This document shows, piece by piece, positions 47,512 to 56,866 of a stretch of DNA of 64,000 nt. The position numbers were made by a program, and so were the translations under genes. Origin of the DNA: Serinibacter arcticus (GTDB lineage Bacteria > Actinomycetota > Actinomycetes > Actinomycetales > Beutenbergiaceae); the NCBI RefSeq assembly GCF_004786095.1, contig NZ_RHPJ01000001.1, positions 248,001 through 312,000 of the forward strand. The letters run 5' to 3'. The notes below the pieces were generated by a model. That model saw only the letters and a list, made by a program, of their open reading frames with translations, ran no database searches and was not told the DNA's origin. Every line of letters starts with the position of its first letter. The stretch's first letter is position 1.

Positions 47512-47672
47512 AGCAGCACGTCACTCACAGCGGGCCAGTCTCGGGTACGGGGAACGGTGGTCACGCTCTGGCCCGAGCCACCATAGGCACACGCCGCAAG
47601 TGCTCGACGCACGCCACGCCGGACCCTTGTTTCCTGTGAAGGGCCTGGGAGAGGGGCCTCGGCCTCGAGGGC

Positions 47673-48791
47673 TCAGGCCTCCTCGGCCGCGATCTGACCC
47701 TGGCGGCGCCAACGGATGCCGGCGTCGATGAAGTCGTCGATCTCGCCGTCGAACACCGCCGAGGGGTTGCCGGACTCGTGCTCCGTGCGCAGGTCCTTGA
47801 CCATCTGGTAGGGCTGCAGCACGTACGAGCGCATCTGGTCGCCCCAGGACGCCTTGACGTCGCCCGCGAGCTCCTTCTTCTTGGCGTTCTCCTGCTCTTG
47901 GCGCAGCAGGAGAAGACGCGACTGGAGCACGCGCATCGCGGCGGCGCGGTTCTGGATCTGGGACTTCTCGTTCTGCATCGAGACGACGACGCCGGTCGGG
48001 ATGTGCGTCAGGCGCACGGCCGAGTCGGTCGTGTTGACGGACTGCCCGCCCGGGCCCGAGGAGCGGAAGACGTCCACGCGGATCTCGTTCTCGGGGATCT
48101 CGATGTGGTCGGTCTGCTCGATGAGCGGGATGACCTCGACGGCGGCGAAGGAGGTCTGACGACGGCCCTGGTTGTCGAAGGGCGAGATGCGCACGAGGCG
48201 GTGCGTTCCGGCCTCGACGCTGAGGGTGCCGAAGGCGTAGGGCGCCTTGACCTCGAACGTCGCGGACTTCAGGCCCGCCTCCTCCGCGTAGGAGGTGTCC
48301 ATCACCGTGGTGGGGTGGCCGTGGCGCTCGGCCCAGCGCAGGTACATGCGCATCAGCATCTCGGCGAAGTCAGCGGCGTCCACGCCGCCGGCGCCGGAGC
48401 GGATGGTGATGACGGCCTCGCGGGCGTCGTACTCCCCCGCGAGCAGCGTGCGGACCTCGAGCTCGCCCAGCGCCCGGCGGATGACGATCAGCTCGGCCTC
48501 GGCCTCGGCCAGCGTCTCGGCGTCGCTCTCCTCGCTGGCCAGCTCCACCAGGGTCTCGAGGTCGTCGATGCGGTCGGCGAGCCTCGTCAGACGTTCGAGG
48601 TCCGACTGCGCGTGGCTGAGCCGGCTGGTGACGCCCTGCGCCTTCTCGGTGTCGTCCCACAGGTCCGGGGCGGACGCCGCCTGCTCCAGCTCGGCGATCG
48701 TGGCCCGCAGCTTCTCGGGGTCGCTGACGATCGTGATCTGGTTCAGGGTGCCGCGGAGCGAGGAGATCTCGGCGGGGAAGTCGGTGGCCAC
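47673..48791 (-). CDS. prfB: Peptide chain release factor 2
   Basis: 372 aa, GTG start. RF2 recognises UGA and UAA. The SPF stop-codon motif is in [15 protein letters not shown] and the catalytic GGQ in [14 protein letters not shown]. The protein reads through without the programmed +1 frameshift seen in many other bacteria: residues 20-35 run on in frame ([12 protein letters not shown]) with no internal TGA. The gene lies upstream of ftsEX, a conserved order in Actinobacteria. TAGGCT lies 8 nt before the GTG. Confidence 0.97.
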   Translation of the reverse strand: MATDFPAEISSLRGTLNQITIVSDPEKLRATIAELEQAASAPDLWDDTEKAQGVTSRLSHAQSDLERLTRLADRIDDLETLVELASEESDAETLAEAEAELIVIRRALGELEVRTLLAGEYDAREAVITIRSGAGGVDAADFAEMLMRMYLRWAERHGHPTTVMDTSYAEEAGLKSATFEVKAPYAFGTLSVEAGTHRLVRISPFDNQGRRQTSFAAVEVIPLIEQTDHIEIPENEIRVDVFRSSGPGGQSVNTTDSAVRLTHIPTGVVVSMQNEKSQIQNRAAAMRVLQSRLLLLRQEQENAKKKELAGDVKASWGDQMRSYVLQPYQMVKDLRTEHESGNPSAVFDGEIDDFIDAGIRWRRQGQIAAEEA

Positions 48792-48818
48792 GATGAGCCA
48801 GCCTACCGGCCGCCCCGG

Positions 48819-49628
48819 TCAGGTGATCGGGAGACGGCGCAGCAGCACGTGCAGGAGGGGCGGGGTGAGCGCGAGGCAGACCACCGCGAGCGACCAGCCC
48901 AGGGGTGAGGTGCCGACACCGGGGACGCTGCCGCCGTCCGGCGTCGAGGCACCGCCCTGCAGCAGGACGACGTGAGCGAGCACGACGGGGGCGAGGGCGA
49001 CCGGCAGCGCCAGCGTGCCGAGACCACCGCCGAGGTGCCGGTAGACCAGGTTGACCGCGATGCCGACGAGGAACGCCGTCGCGCCGAGGACCGCGAGGGC
49101 TGCAGCGACGGGGAGGGCGTCGTCGAACGGGCCGTGGGCGACGGCCGCTGCCGCCTCGTCCGGGACGATCGTGGTGGTCACGAACCGGGCGAGCGCCGTC
49201 GTCAGGAGTCCGACGGCCGCGAAGGCGATCCCGACGGCCGGGGCGGCGAGCACCCAACCGCGCCACGCGGAGCGACGCGTGGCGCCGGCCGCCACGTGGA
49301 CGTCGAGGAAGGCGGACCCCGTGATGATCCCCATCACGAACAGGAACACCTGCGGGGCGCCCACCGGGCCGACCTGGACCGAGGCGCCTGAGCTGCCGGA
49401 GCCGAGCACGTCCAGCAGGCGCGGGAGCAGCACGCCGAGACCGATCTGGACGACCGCGAGGATGCCCCAGAACCACAGGCCGATGGACGCGACCATGCCG
49501 GCTGCCCCGAGGAACGCCTGCAGTGTGGCCCGCCCCTCCAGCCGGCGGCGGCGCGCCTCGCGGTCCGCGGGGGCACCGGGCGTGGCGGGGGTCGGGCGCG
49601 GGATCGGGGTCGGGGTGGCGGCGGTCAT
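48819..49628 (-). CDS. ABC transporter membrane protein of the GntR-ABC operon
   Basis: 269 aa, ATG start overlapping the ATPase stop (ATGA). A Pro/Thr-rich N-tail of about 30 residues is followed by five to six hydrophobic segments. Its features resemble permeases of the YtrB-type systems, which respond to cell-wall stress; substrate not determined. The order gntR, permease, ATPase, permease is compact with overlapping start and stop codons. Confidence 0.75.
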   Translation of the reverse strand: MTAATPTPIPRPTPATPGAPADREARRRRLEGRATLQAFLGAAGMVASIGLWFWGILAVVQIGLGVLLPRLLDVLGSGSSGASVQVGPVGAPQVFLFVMGIITGSAFLDVHVAAGATRRSAWRGWVLAAPAVGIAFAAVGLLTTALARFVTTTIVPDEAAAAVAHGPFDDALPVAAALAVLGATAFLVGIAVNLVYRHLGGGLGTLALPVALAPVVLAHVVLLQGGASTPDGGSVPGVGTSPLGWSLAVVCLALTPPLLHVLLRRLPIT

Positions 49629-50530
49629 CGCGACTCTCCTTCGGGCGAGGCGGCGGTGCGCCGCGTCAGGTGGACGAACAGGTCCTGCAGGCCGACGCCG
49701 TCGACCTCGAGGCCGGCCTGGCGCGCCAGGGCAGGCAGCTCGTCGCCCGGCTGGGTGAGCACGGTGATCTGCGACGTCGGGCCGAGATCGCGACGGGCGA
49801 GGACGTCGCGCGTGCCGAGCAGCCGCTCGACCTCGGTCGCGCGCCCGGTGAGGGTCAGGCCGCGGGCGCGGACCTCGTCGGCGTCGCCGTGCACGAGCAC
49901 GCGCCCGGCGTCGAGGATGACGACGTCCTCGAACATCCGCTCGACCTCGGAGATGAGGTGGCTGGAGATCACGATCGTGCGCGGGTGCGCCGCGTAGTCG
50001 GTCAGCAGCGCCTCGTAGAACGTCTCGCGGTTGGGTGCGTCCATGCCGATGTACGTCTCGTCGAAGATCGTCAGCGGCGCCCGGGAGGCGAGACCGATGA
50101 TCGCGCCGACCATCGAGGACTGGCCGCGCGAGAGGTTCTCGACCTTCTGGCTGGTGTCCAGCTCGAAGGCGTCGGCCAGACCGGCGGCGAGGTCGGCGTC
50201 CCAGTGCTCGCGGAGGTCGCGGTACCAGCCGAGGGTGTCGGTGACCGGCTCGGAGGCGAAGGCGTCCCCGCCCTCCCGGACGAGCTGGGTGTCGGCCATG
50301 GTGACGGCGTTGTCGAACGGATCCTCGCCGTCGACCAGGATGCGGCCCGACGTCGGGCGCTCGAAGCCCGCGACGAGCTGCAGGAGCGTCGACTTGCCTG
50401 CGCCGTTGCGGCCGAGCAGGCCCGTGACGGCGCCGGCGCGGATCTCGAGGTCGACGCCGGCGAGGGCGTCGACGTCGTCGTAGCGCTTGGTCAGGCCGTG
50501 CGCTGCGACGGCGATCGGTGCGGTGGTCAT
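49625..50530 (-). CDS. ABC transporter ATP-binding protein, YtrB-type
   Basis: 301 aa. Walker A GRNGAGKSTLL (about residue 40), signature LSRGQSSM and Walker B LTIFDETYIGMD are present. In YtrB-like ATPases this Walker B ends in DE(T/P), as here. A C-terminal accessory part (about residues 220-300) with VGLQDLFVHLTRR follows. It is coupled at both ends to permease genes. Confidence 0.88.
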   Translation of the reverse strand: MTTAPIAVAAHGLTKRYDDVDALAGVDLEIRAGAVTGLLGRNGAGKSTLLQLVAGFERPTSGRILVDGEDPFDNAVTMADTQLVREGGDAFASEPVTDTLGWYRDLREHWDADLAAGLADAFELDTSQKVENLSRGQSSMVGAIIGLASRAPLTIFDETYIGMDAPNRETFYEALLTDYAAHPRTIVISSHLISEVERMFEDVVILDAGRVLVHGDADEVRARGLTLTGRATEVERLLGTRDVLARRDLGPTSQITVLTQPGDELPALARQAGLEVDGVGLQDLFVHLTRRTAASPEGESR

Positions 50531-51204
50531 CGGGCGACCTTTCTCCTGGTGGTGGGGGTGCGGGCCAGCAGGCCGGCGCGGTCGGGGGGCACGGAGGTGC
50601 CCAGGGCGAGGCGCGCGGCCACGGCGATGGTGAGGACCAGGGCGACGGCGAGGATCGCCCACCCGGGAACGGGGTCGAACGTCGTGGCTCCCGCACCCAC
50701 GGCGGAGGCGAGGGCGAGGAGGAGGAGCCCGGGGGCGGCGGTGCGGCGGACCCGTCGCCGCGGGGACGCGAGCGCGCAGAGCAGGCCGAGCCCGCCGAAC
50801 CAGGTCGTCGTCGCGACGATCAGGAGGGGTACGAGGCCGCTCGGGATCCAGCCCCAGGACGCACCGACCGCCGACACCCCGGCGACGACGACCGCCACGA
50901 CCGGGACGACGAGCGGGACGGTCAGGAGGGCCCACGCCGCGAGCACGCGGCGACGCGTCGCGCCGGCGACGAGCGCGAGACGCAGGACGTCGGAGGCGAG
51001 CAGGACCGAGACGGACCCTGCGAGCCCCACGACGAGCATCGCGGCGACGAGGCCGAGCCCCACGGCGTCGAGGTCCTGGTCCCACCAGAGCGTCAGCAGC
51101 GCCCAGCCGCCGAGACCGCCGGCGATGCTGCAGGCCCACGGAGCCAGGGTGCGCGGGCGGGCGACGCGCGCCAGCACGGTACGGGTGAGGGACGCGGCGG
51201 TCAC
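50527..51204 (-). CDS. ABC transporter permease of the GntR-ABC operon
   Basis: 225 aa, GTG start overlapping the gntR stop (GTGA). Five or six hydrophobic segments, with a short Arg-rich internal loop (SPRRRVRRTA). Weak resemblance to ABC-2 permeases; family cannot be named. It precedes the ATPase by an ATGA overlap. Confidence 0.7.
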   Translation of the reverse strand: MTAASLTRTVLARVARPRTLAPWACSIAGGLGGWALLTLWWDQDLDAVGLGLVAAMLVVGLAGSVSVLLASDVLRLALVAGATRRRVLAAWALLTVPLVVPVVAVVVAGVSAVGASWGWIPSGLVPLLIVATTTWFGGLGLLCALASPRRRVRRTAAPGLLLLALASAVGAGATTFDPVPGWAILAVALVLTIAVAARLALGTSVPPDRAGLLARTPTTRRKVAR

Positions 51205-51617
51205 GACCGCACCGTCCCGGAGGCGGCGTCCTGCGCGGACGCGGGTGCGGCGGGGGGTACGGCGAGCGCCGAGGCGTGCACCCGGGCGAGCACGACGTCC
51301 ATCGGGATCCCGAGGCGGGCGGCCTGCGCCAACGCCGGGTCCAGGACGTCGGCGACGTAGGCGCGGCGTCCGGAGTCGAGCAGGAGCTCGCGGGCGCCGG
51401 GGGCGACGAACATGCCGAGGCCGCGGCGCTTGTAGAGCACGCCCTCCTCGACCAGGCCGGCGAAGGCCTTCGCCGCGGTGGCGGGGTTGATCCGGTACGT
51501 GGTGGCGAACTGGGTGGTCGACATGACCTGCTCCTCCTCGCCGAGGTCGCCGGAGAGCACCTGGTCGCGCACGTGCGTGGCGATCTGCACGTAGAGCGGC
51601 TCGGGTCCGTCGAACAT
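51201..51617 (-). CDS. GntR family transcriptional regulator, YtrA subfamily
   Basis: 138 aa from the ATG at 51617, with a strong AAGGAGGA ribosome site. The N-terminal winged helix (EPLYVQIATHVRDQVLSGDLGEEEQVMS, cited in pieces) and TTYRINPATAAKAFAGLVEEGVLYKRRGLGMFV is that of GntR. The C-terminal part is short (about 55 residues), as in YtrA regulators. It heads the ABC operon and probably represses it through the palindrome just upstream. Confidence 0.92.
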   Translation of the reverse strand: MFDGPEPLYVQIATHVRDQVLSGDLGEEEQVMSTTQFATTYRINPATAAKAFAGLVEEGVLYKRRGLGMFVAPGARELLLDSGRRAYVADVLDPALAQAARLGIPMDVVLARVHASALAVPPAAPASAQDAASGTVRS

Positions 51618-51628
51618 CGGTCCTCCTT

Positions 51629-51652
51629 GGTTCGTTACTTGAGTAATGAACC
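51629..51652. promoter_or_regulatory. Palindromic operator of the GntR (YtrA-type) operon
   Basis: Half-sites GGTTCGTTACTT (51629) and GAGTAATGAACC (51641) make a 24-bp palindrome with one mismatched pair outside the 2-bp centre. It ends 3 nt before the ribosome site of gntR. Its placement in the promoter region is as expected for autorepression. YtrA-family operators have similar long dyads. Confidence 0.75.
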
Positions 51653-51677
51653 ACAGGTCCGCCCACGCCGTCAACCG

Positions 51678-51803
51678 CGAGGCACTTTGGGGCGTTCGCG
51701 AGGTGATTTCGGGCGTCGGCGAGGTACTTTCCGTGCGAGATCGGGCTCGGGAAGTACCTCGCGAACGGCCAGAAGTACCTCGGAGACGCCCAGAAGTACC
51801 TCG
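51678..51803. repeat. Inverted 3+3 array of the 21-bp repeat
   Basis: CGAGGNANT cores at 51678, 51699 and 51720 (exactly 21 bp apart) point one way; AGTACCTCG at 51753, 51774 and 51795, also 21 bp apart, point the other way, with a 24-nt centre (51729-51752). The units match those in the ECF S gene tail. The array overlaps the 3' end of the nadS gene up to its stop and lies next to the gntR operator. It could form one long hairpin. Confidence 0.9.
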
Positions 51804-51807
51804 CGAG

Positions 51808-52983
51808 TCAAGGGAGGAGGGTGCTCACCGCGTCGACGAGAGCGTGCGCGGCCGACGTCAGATCGGACGCCGACGTCGTGCGCGACCAGGTGAACCGCAG
51901 CGCGGTCTGCGCCGTCTCGCGGTCGATCCCCATCGCCGTCAGCACGTGCGAGGGCTCGTCGGAGCCCGCGTGGCACGCCGAGCCGGACGAGCTCAGCACG
52001 CCGCGCTCCTCCAGCTCCAGGAGCACCGCCTCACCGCTCACACCGCCGAGCACGAACGACGCGTGTCCCGGCAGGCGCAGCGTCGGGTGTCCGGTCAGCC
52101 GGACACCGCGATCGCCCGGCAGGAGCGGGCCGACGCCGGAGAGCACCGCCGCCACGAAGGCGTCGCGGTCGCGCGAGACGGGGTCGACGCCGTCGCCGGT
52201 CGCGGTCACCCGCTCGGCCTCGGCCAGCCCGAGTGCGACGCCGAACCCCACCGCACCCGGCACGTTCTCCGTGCCCGAGCGCCGACCGCGCTCCTGTCCC
52301 CCGCCGTGCACCAGCGGTTCGAGGCGCACACCGCGCCGCACCCAGAGCGCGCCGGTTCCGGGCGGAGCCCCGACCTTGTGGCCCGAGAGCGTGAGGGCGT
52401 CAGCGCCCAGCGCCGCGACGTCGAGCGGCAGCCACCCGGCCGCCTGCACCGCATCGGTGTGCAGCGGCACCCCGGCGGCCCGGGTCAGCGCCGCCACCTG
52501 CGCCACCGGCTGGACCGTGCCGACCTCGTTGTTCGCGAGCTGCAGCGAGACGACCGCGACGTCGCCCCCGTCCAGGATCGCGGCGACCTCGCCGGGATCG
52601 ACCCGTCCGTCGCCGTCGACCCCGAGCACCACGACCTCGAAACCGAACCGGCCGAGCCAGTGCGCGGAGGCCAGCACGGCGTCGTGCTCGACGGCGCTCA
52701 CCACCACGCGCGTCGCCCCGGTCGCCTCGCGCCGCGCGAGCGCGAGGCCCTTGACCGCGGCGTTGTCGCCCTCGGTGCCGCCCGAGGTGAAGGACACCTC
52801 GGCGGGTCGCGCGCCGAGCACGCGGGCGACCGCGCGCCGCGCGTCGTCGAGCACCGCCGCGGCGTCGTGCCCCAGGGCGTGCACCGACGAGGGGTTGCCG
52901 AACCGCCCCGTCAGGTGCGGCCACATCGCCTCGAGCGCTTCGCGGCGCACAGGCGTCGTGGCGGCGGCGTCGAGGTAGACCAC
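51808..52983 (-). CDS. nadS: Cysteine desulfurase of the NAD operon (NadS)
   Basis: 391 aa, GTG start 1 nt after the nadC stop. PLP-dependent enzyme that takes sulfur from cysteine, here probably for the iron-sulfur cluster of NadA. The family N-terminus is MVYLDAAATTPVRREAL, the PLP Lys is in LTLSGHKVGAPPGTGALW (about residue 198), and the active-site Cys is in SSSGSACHAGSDEPSHVL. A FeS-scaffold gene is absent here; in Corynebacterium the same gene order (ndnR-nadA-nadC-nadS) has been described. Confidence 0.9.
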   Translation of the reverse strand: MVYLDAAATTPVRREALEAMWPHLTGRFGNPSSVHALGHDAAAVLDDARRAVARVLGARPAEVSFTSGGTEGDNAAVKGLALARREATGATRVVVSAVEHDAVLASAHWLGRFGFEVVVLGVDGDGRVDPGEVAAILDGGDVAVVSLQLANNEVGTVQPVAQVAALTRAAGVPLHTDAVQAAGWLPLDVAALGADALTLSGHKVGAPPGTGALWVRRGVRLEPLVHGGGQERGRRSGTENVPGAVGFGVALGLAEAERVTATGDGVDPVSRDRDAFVAAVLSGVGPLLPGDRGVRLTGHPTLRLPGHASFVLGGVSGEAVLLELEERGVLSSSGSACHAGSDEPSHVLTAMGIDRETAQTALRFTWSRTTSASDLTSAAHALVDAVSTLLP

Positions 52984-52984
52984 G

Positions 52985-53884
52985 TCAGGCGCCGGCGTCC
53001 GCGGTGGCCCCGGCGTCCGCGGACACGTCGATGTCGAGACCGAGGTCCACGGACCCCGCGCCGTGCGTCAGCGCGCCGACGGAGACGAGGTCGACGCCGG
53101 TGCGCGCGATCGCGCCGATGCTCGCCAGCGTGACTCCCCCGCTGGCCTCGACGAGTGCTCGGCCCGCGACCTGCGCGACCCCGGTCGCGAGATCGGCGAG
53201 CGTGAAGTTGTCGAGCATGATCGTGCCGACCACGCCGGAGGCGAGCACGGGTTCGATCTGGTCGAGCCGGTCCACCTCGACCTCGATGTGGGTGGTGTGC
53301 GGCAGCCGCTCGGCCGCCGACCGAAGCGCCGCCGTGACCTCGCCGGCCGCGTGCGTCGTGAGGTGGTTGTCCTTGACCATCACGGCGTCCGACAGCGAGA
53401 ACCGGTGGTTGTGGCCGCCGCCGCAGACCACCGCGTGCTTCTCCAGCGCGCGCAGGCCCGGCGTCGTCTTGCGCGTGTCGACCACGCGCACCGCCCGGCC
53501 GCTGGCCGAGCGGGCGCCGTCGACCTCGGCCACGTACGCGCGCGTGCGGGTCGCGACGGCGACCATCCGCGCCAGCAGGTTGAGCAGCACGCGCTCACCG
53601 CGCAGCACGGCGCGCGCCGGACCGTCGATCGTCGCCAGCACGTCGCCGGGGCCGAACGCGGCGCCGTCGGGCAGCACGTCGGTCACGGCCACGGCCGGGT
53701 CGACGGCGTGCATCACGGCAGCGACCACGTCGCCGCACGCCATCACGCCCTCCTCGCGCGCCCGCACCACGGCACGCGCCCGGGCCGGGGCGGGGACGAA
53801 CGCCTCACCCGTGAGGTCGCCGGACGGGGCGTCCTCGAGCAGCGCGAGGGTCACGACGGCGTCCAGCACCTGGCGGGTCAGCAC
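52985..53884 (-). CDS. nadC: Nicotinate-nucleotide pyrophosphorylase (carboxylating)
   Basis: 299 aa from the GTG at 53884. It converts quinolinate and PRPP to nicotinate mononucleotide, the last step of the de novo branch. Signatures: LALLEDAPSGDLTGEAF, GERVLLNLLARM, VVDTRKTTPGLRALEKHAVVCGGGHNHR in pieces, and IEVEVDRLDQ. The last 20 residues are a low-complexity Ala/Asp/Thr tail. 10 nt after nadB. Confidence 0.95.
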   Translation of the reverse strand: MLTRQVLDAVVTLALLEDAPSGDLTGEAFVPAPARARAVVRAREEGVMACGDVVAAVMHAVDPAVAVTDVLPDGAAFGPGDVLATIDGPARAVLRGERVLLNLLARMVAVATRTRAYVAEVDGARSASGRAVRVVDTRKTTPGLRALEKHAVVCGGGHNHRFSLSDAVMVKDNHLTTHAAGEVTAALRSAAERLPHTTHIEVEVDRLDQIEPVLASGVVGTIMLDNFTLADLATGVAQVAGRALVEASGGVTLASIGAIARTGVDLVSVGALTHGAGSVDLGLDIDVSADAGATADAGA

Positions 53885-53894
53885 GACGCGCTCC

Positions 53895-55520
53895 TCACAC
53901 CAGCTCCGCGTCCGACCCGAAGTCGAGCCCGACCCCGTACCGCAGCGGCGCCACCAGGACGTGGTGCTGCGTGTCGGCGGCGAGGTCGGCCCCGACGGGA
54001 AGGCTGTCGCGGCGCGTGTGCGCGCCCAGCGAGTCGGCGCGGGCGGCCGCGGCCGCCACGAGAGCACGGGCGGCGAGCAGCAGGTTGGCGTCCTCCACGT
54101 CGCGCGCCTGGAGACCGAACATCGCGTCGGGCAGGAGCGACGGCGTGGCGAACCCCGCCAGGACGTGGGCGGCGCGCGCGAGCCCGTCGGCGTCACGCGT
54201 CAGTCCCGCGTACTCCCACAGGAGGTCCTGCAGCTGCGCGCGGTCCCAGTCGGCGGCGCCGGGTCCGTCCTCGAGGTCGAGCGGGGCCGCCGCGGTCCAC
54301 GCGCCCCCGCTGGGCGCGGCGGCCCGCGGGCCGGTCGCGGCGGCCTCGGCCAGCGCGACGACGGTGCGGCGCGCGAACACGGCCGCCTCGAGCAGCGAGT
54401 TCGAGGCGAGCCGGTTCGCGCCGTGCACGCCGGTGCACGCCACCTCGCCGGCGGCCCAGAGCCCCGGCACGCTGGTGCGGCCGGCGAGGTCCGTGCGCAC
54501 GCCGCCCATCCAGTAGTGCGCGGCGGGGGTCACGGGGACCGGCTGCGTGGTGATGTCGAGACCGCGCTCGGCGCACGCGGCGACGATGGTCGGGAACCGC
54601 TGCGCGATCGCCGCGGCGCCGAGCCGGGTCGCGTCCAGCATCACGGGCGAGCCCTGGCGGGCCTCCTGCCCGGCGATGGCGCGGGCGACGACGTCGCGCG
54701 GCGCGAGCTCGGCGTCCGGGTGGACGTCGACCATGAAGCGGCGGCCGGCGTCGTCCAGGAGGACGGCACCCTCGCCGCGCACGGCCTCGGACACCAGGAA
54801 CGGGTGCTCGCCCGCCAGCACGGTCGGGTGGAACTGGACCATCTCGAGGTCGGCGACCTCGGCGCCCGCGCGCAGGGCGATCGCGACGCCGTCGGCCGTC
54901 GCCACGGCCGGGTTGGTCGTGGTGGCGTACAGCTGGCCCGCGCCGCCGGTCGCGAGGACGACGGCGTCGGCGTCGAGGCGCTCGACGTCGCCGGCCGGCG
55001 TGCGGACGAGGAGGCCCGCCACCTCCGACGCGGCGCCCGCGCGATCGCGCAGCTCCACGTCGATCGCGTGCGTGTGCTCGAGCACCGTGACCGCGCGGTC
55101 GTTCAGCGCGACGACGAGCGCCCGGACGATCTCGGCGCCGGTGGCGTCACCGCCCGCCCGCAGCACGCGCGGGTGGCTGTGCGCCGCCTCGAGCGCGCGG
55201 CACAGCACGCCGCCCTCGCGGTCGAACGTGACGCCGAGCTCCAGCAGCCGGTCGATGGCCGTCGGACCGTCGGCCGCCAGCGCCATGGCGGCGGCCGGGT
55301 CGGAGAGTCCGGCCCCGGCGCGGCGGGTGTCGGTCACGTGGGAGACCACGGTGTCCGGCTGCGGGCCGACGACGGCGACGCCGCCCTGCGCCCAGGCCGT
55401 GTTGGACTCCAGCAGCGAGCCCTTGGTGACGAGCGTGACCTCGGCGTCGGCGATGCTCTCGCTCGCCTCGATGGCGACGAGAAGACCGGCGAGACCCGAT
55501 CCGACGACGACGAGCTTCAT
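53895..55520 (-). CDS. nadB: L-aspartate oxidase
   Basis: 541 aa. FAD enzyme oxidising aspartate to iminoaspartate. FAD-binding GSGLAG at the start, GGVAVVGPQPDT, VQFHPTVL, VDVHPDAELAPRDVVARAI with conserved His and Arg, and ACTGVHGANRLASNSLLEA are seen. The ATG overlaps the nadA stop (ATGA). Residue count is in the range of actinobacterial NadB. Confidence 0.96.
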   Translation of the reverse strand: MKLVVVGSGLAGLLVAIEASESIADAEVTLVTKGSLLESNTAWAQGGVAVVGPQPDTVVSHVTDTRRAGAGLSDPAAAMALAADGPTAIDRLLELGVTFDREGGVLCRALEAAHSHPRVLRAGGDATGAEIVRALVVALNDRAVTVLEHTHAIDVELRDRAGAASEVAGLLVRTPAGDVERLDADAVVLATGGAGQLYATTTNPAVATADGVAIALRAGAEVADLEMVQFHPTVLAGEHPFLVSEAVRGEGAVLLDDAGRRFMVDVHPDAELAPRDVVARAIAGQEARQGSPVMLDATRLGAAAIAQRFPTIVAACAERGLDITTQPVPVTPAAHYWMGGVRTDLAGRTSVPGLWAAGEVACTGVHGANRLASNSLLEAAVFARRTVVALAEAAATGPRAAAPSGGAWTAAAPLDLEDGPGAADWDRAQLQDLLWEYAGLTRDADGLARAAHVLAGFATPSLLPDAMFGLQARDVEDANLLLAARALVAAAAARADSLGAHTRRDSLPVGADLAADTQHHVLVAPLRYGVGLDFGSDAELV

Positions 55521-56866
55521 CGTGCACCTCCGGTGAGCGGCTGGGGAGCGGCGGCGAGCATGCGCTCCAGGGCGATGCGGGCGTGGGTGGCGACGTCGGG
55601 GTCGACGTGGATCTCGTTGCGCCACTCCCCCTGCACCAGGCCGTCCAGCGTCCAGGCGAGGTAGCCCGGGTGGATGCGGTACATGGTCGAGCAGGGGCAG
55701 ATGACGGGGTCGAGGCAGAAGATCGTCTTGTCCGGGTGCTGCGCCGCCAGGCGGTTGACCATGTTGACCTCGGTGCCGATCGCGATGGTCGAGCCGGGGG
55801 CGGCGTCGGCGACGAAGCGGCGGATCAGCTCGGTCGAGCCGGCCGCGTCCGCGGCGTCGACCACGGGCATCGGGCACTCGGGGTGCACGACGACCTGGAC
55901 GTCGGGGTGGGCCGCGCGGGCGGCGTCGATCTGCGCCGTCGTGAAGCGCTTGTGGACCGAGCAGAAGCCGTGCCACAGGATGACGCGCGCGGCGTCCAGA
56001 TCGGCCTCGGTGTTGCCGCCGAGGTCCTTGCGCGGGTTCCACATCGGCATCTGCGTCAGCGGGACGCCCATCGCCTTGGCGGTGTTGCGACCGAGGTGCT
56101 GGTCGGGGAAGAACAGGACGCGCTCGCCGCGCTCGAACGCCCACTCCAGCACCGTGCGCGCGTTGGAGGACGTGCACACGATGCCGCCGTGGCGGCCGCA
56201 GAACGCCTTCAGCGCGGCGTTGGAGTTCATGTACGTCACGGGGATCACGGGCAGCTTCACCCCGGGGTTGCGCTCGAACCACCCGGCGTCGATCTCCTGC
56301 GCGGGGTCGAAGCCGTAGACCTCGGCGAGCTCCTCCCACGCGGCCTCGACCGACTCCTCGTCGGCCATGTCCGCCATCGAGCAGCCGGCCGCCAGGTTCG
56401 GCAGGATCACGTGCTGGTCCTCGCGGGCCAGGATGTCGGCCGTCTCGGCCATGAAGTGGACGCCGCAGAACACGATCGCCTCGGCGTCGGGCCTGGTCAG
56501 GGCGGCGTTGGCGAGCTGGAAGGAGTCGCCCACGAAGTCCGCGTACGCGACGATCTCGTCGCGCTGGTAGTAGTGGCCGAGGATGACGAGGCGGTCGCCC
56601 ATCGCCTCCTTGGCCGCGACGATGCGCGCGTGCAGCTCCTCCTCGCTCATCTTCTGGTAGGCGAGCGGCAGCTGACCGGGGCGGCGCGTGGCGTTGGGCG
56701 TCTCGGCCGGGATCGGGTCGGCCACGGAGGCGCCGGGGCCGTAGGTCGGGAGCGCGTCGAAGACCCACGTGGGCTCGGCGAGGTCCGTGTCGCAGGTGGT
56801 GGTGGCGAGGCTGTGGGCCGTGCTCGCGGTGGCCGAGCTGGCGATGCGTTCGGCGACGGAGGTCAT
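55517..56866 (-). CDS. nadA: Quinolinate synthase
   Basis: 449 aa. A [4Fe-4S] enzyme condensing iminoaspartate with dihydroxyacetone phosphate. Three cluster-binding cysteines lie in IVFCGVHFMAETADIL, VHPECPMPVVD and PVICPCSTMYRI. An N-terminal extension of about 70 residues precedes the core, usual in Actinobacteria. ATG overlaps the nrtR stop (ATGA). With NadB it makes quinolinate from aspartate. Confidence 0.96.
   Translation of the reverse strand: MTSVAERIASSATASTAHSLATTTCDTDLAEPTWVFDALPTYGPGASVADPIPAETPNATRRPGQLPLAYQKMSEEELHARIVAAKEAMGDRLVILGHYYQRDEIVAYADFVGDSFQLANAALTRPDAEAIVFCGVHFMAETADILAREDQHVILPNLAAGCSMADMADEESVEAAWEELAEVYGFDPAQEIDAGWFERNPGVKLPVIPVTYMNSNAALKAFCGRHGGIVCTSSNARTVLEWAFERGERVLFFPDQHLGRNTAKAMGVPLTQMPMWNPRKDLGGNTEADLDAARVILWHGFCSVHKRFTTAQIDAARAAHPDVQVVVHPECPMPVVDAADAAGSTELIRRFVADAAPGSTIAIGTEVNMVNRLAAQHPDKTIFCLDPVICPCSTMYRIHPGYLAWTLDGLVQGEWRNEIHVDPDVATHARIALERMLAAAPQPLTGGAR

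Noticed and set aside
47673-48791. Programmed frameshift in prfB
   Set aside because: The frame is continuous through the usual site, with no internal TGA.
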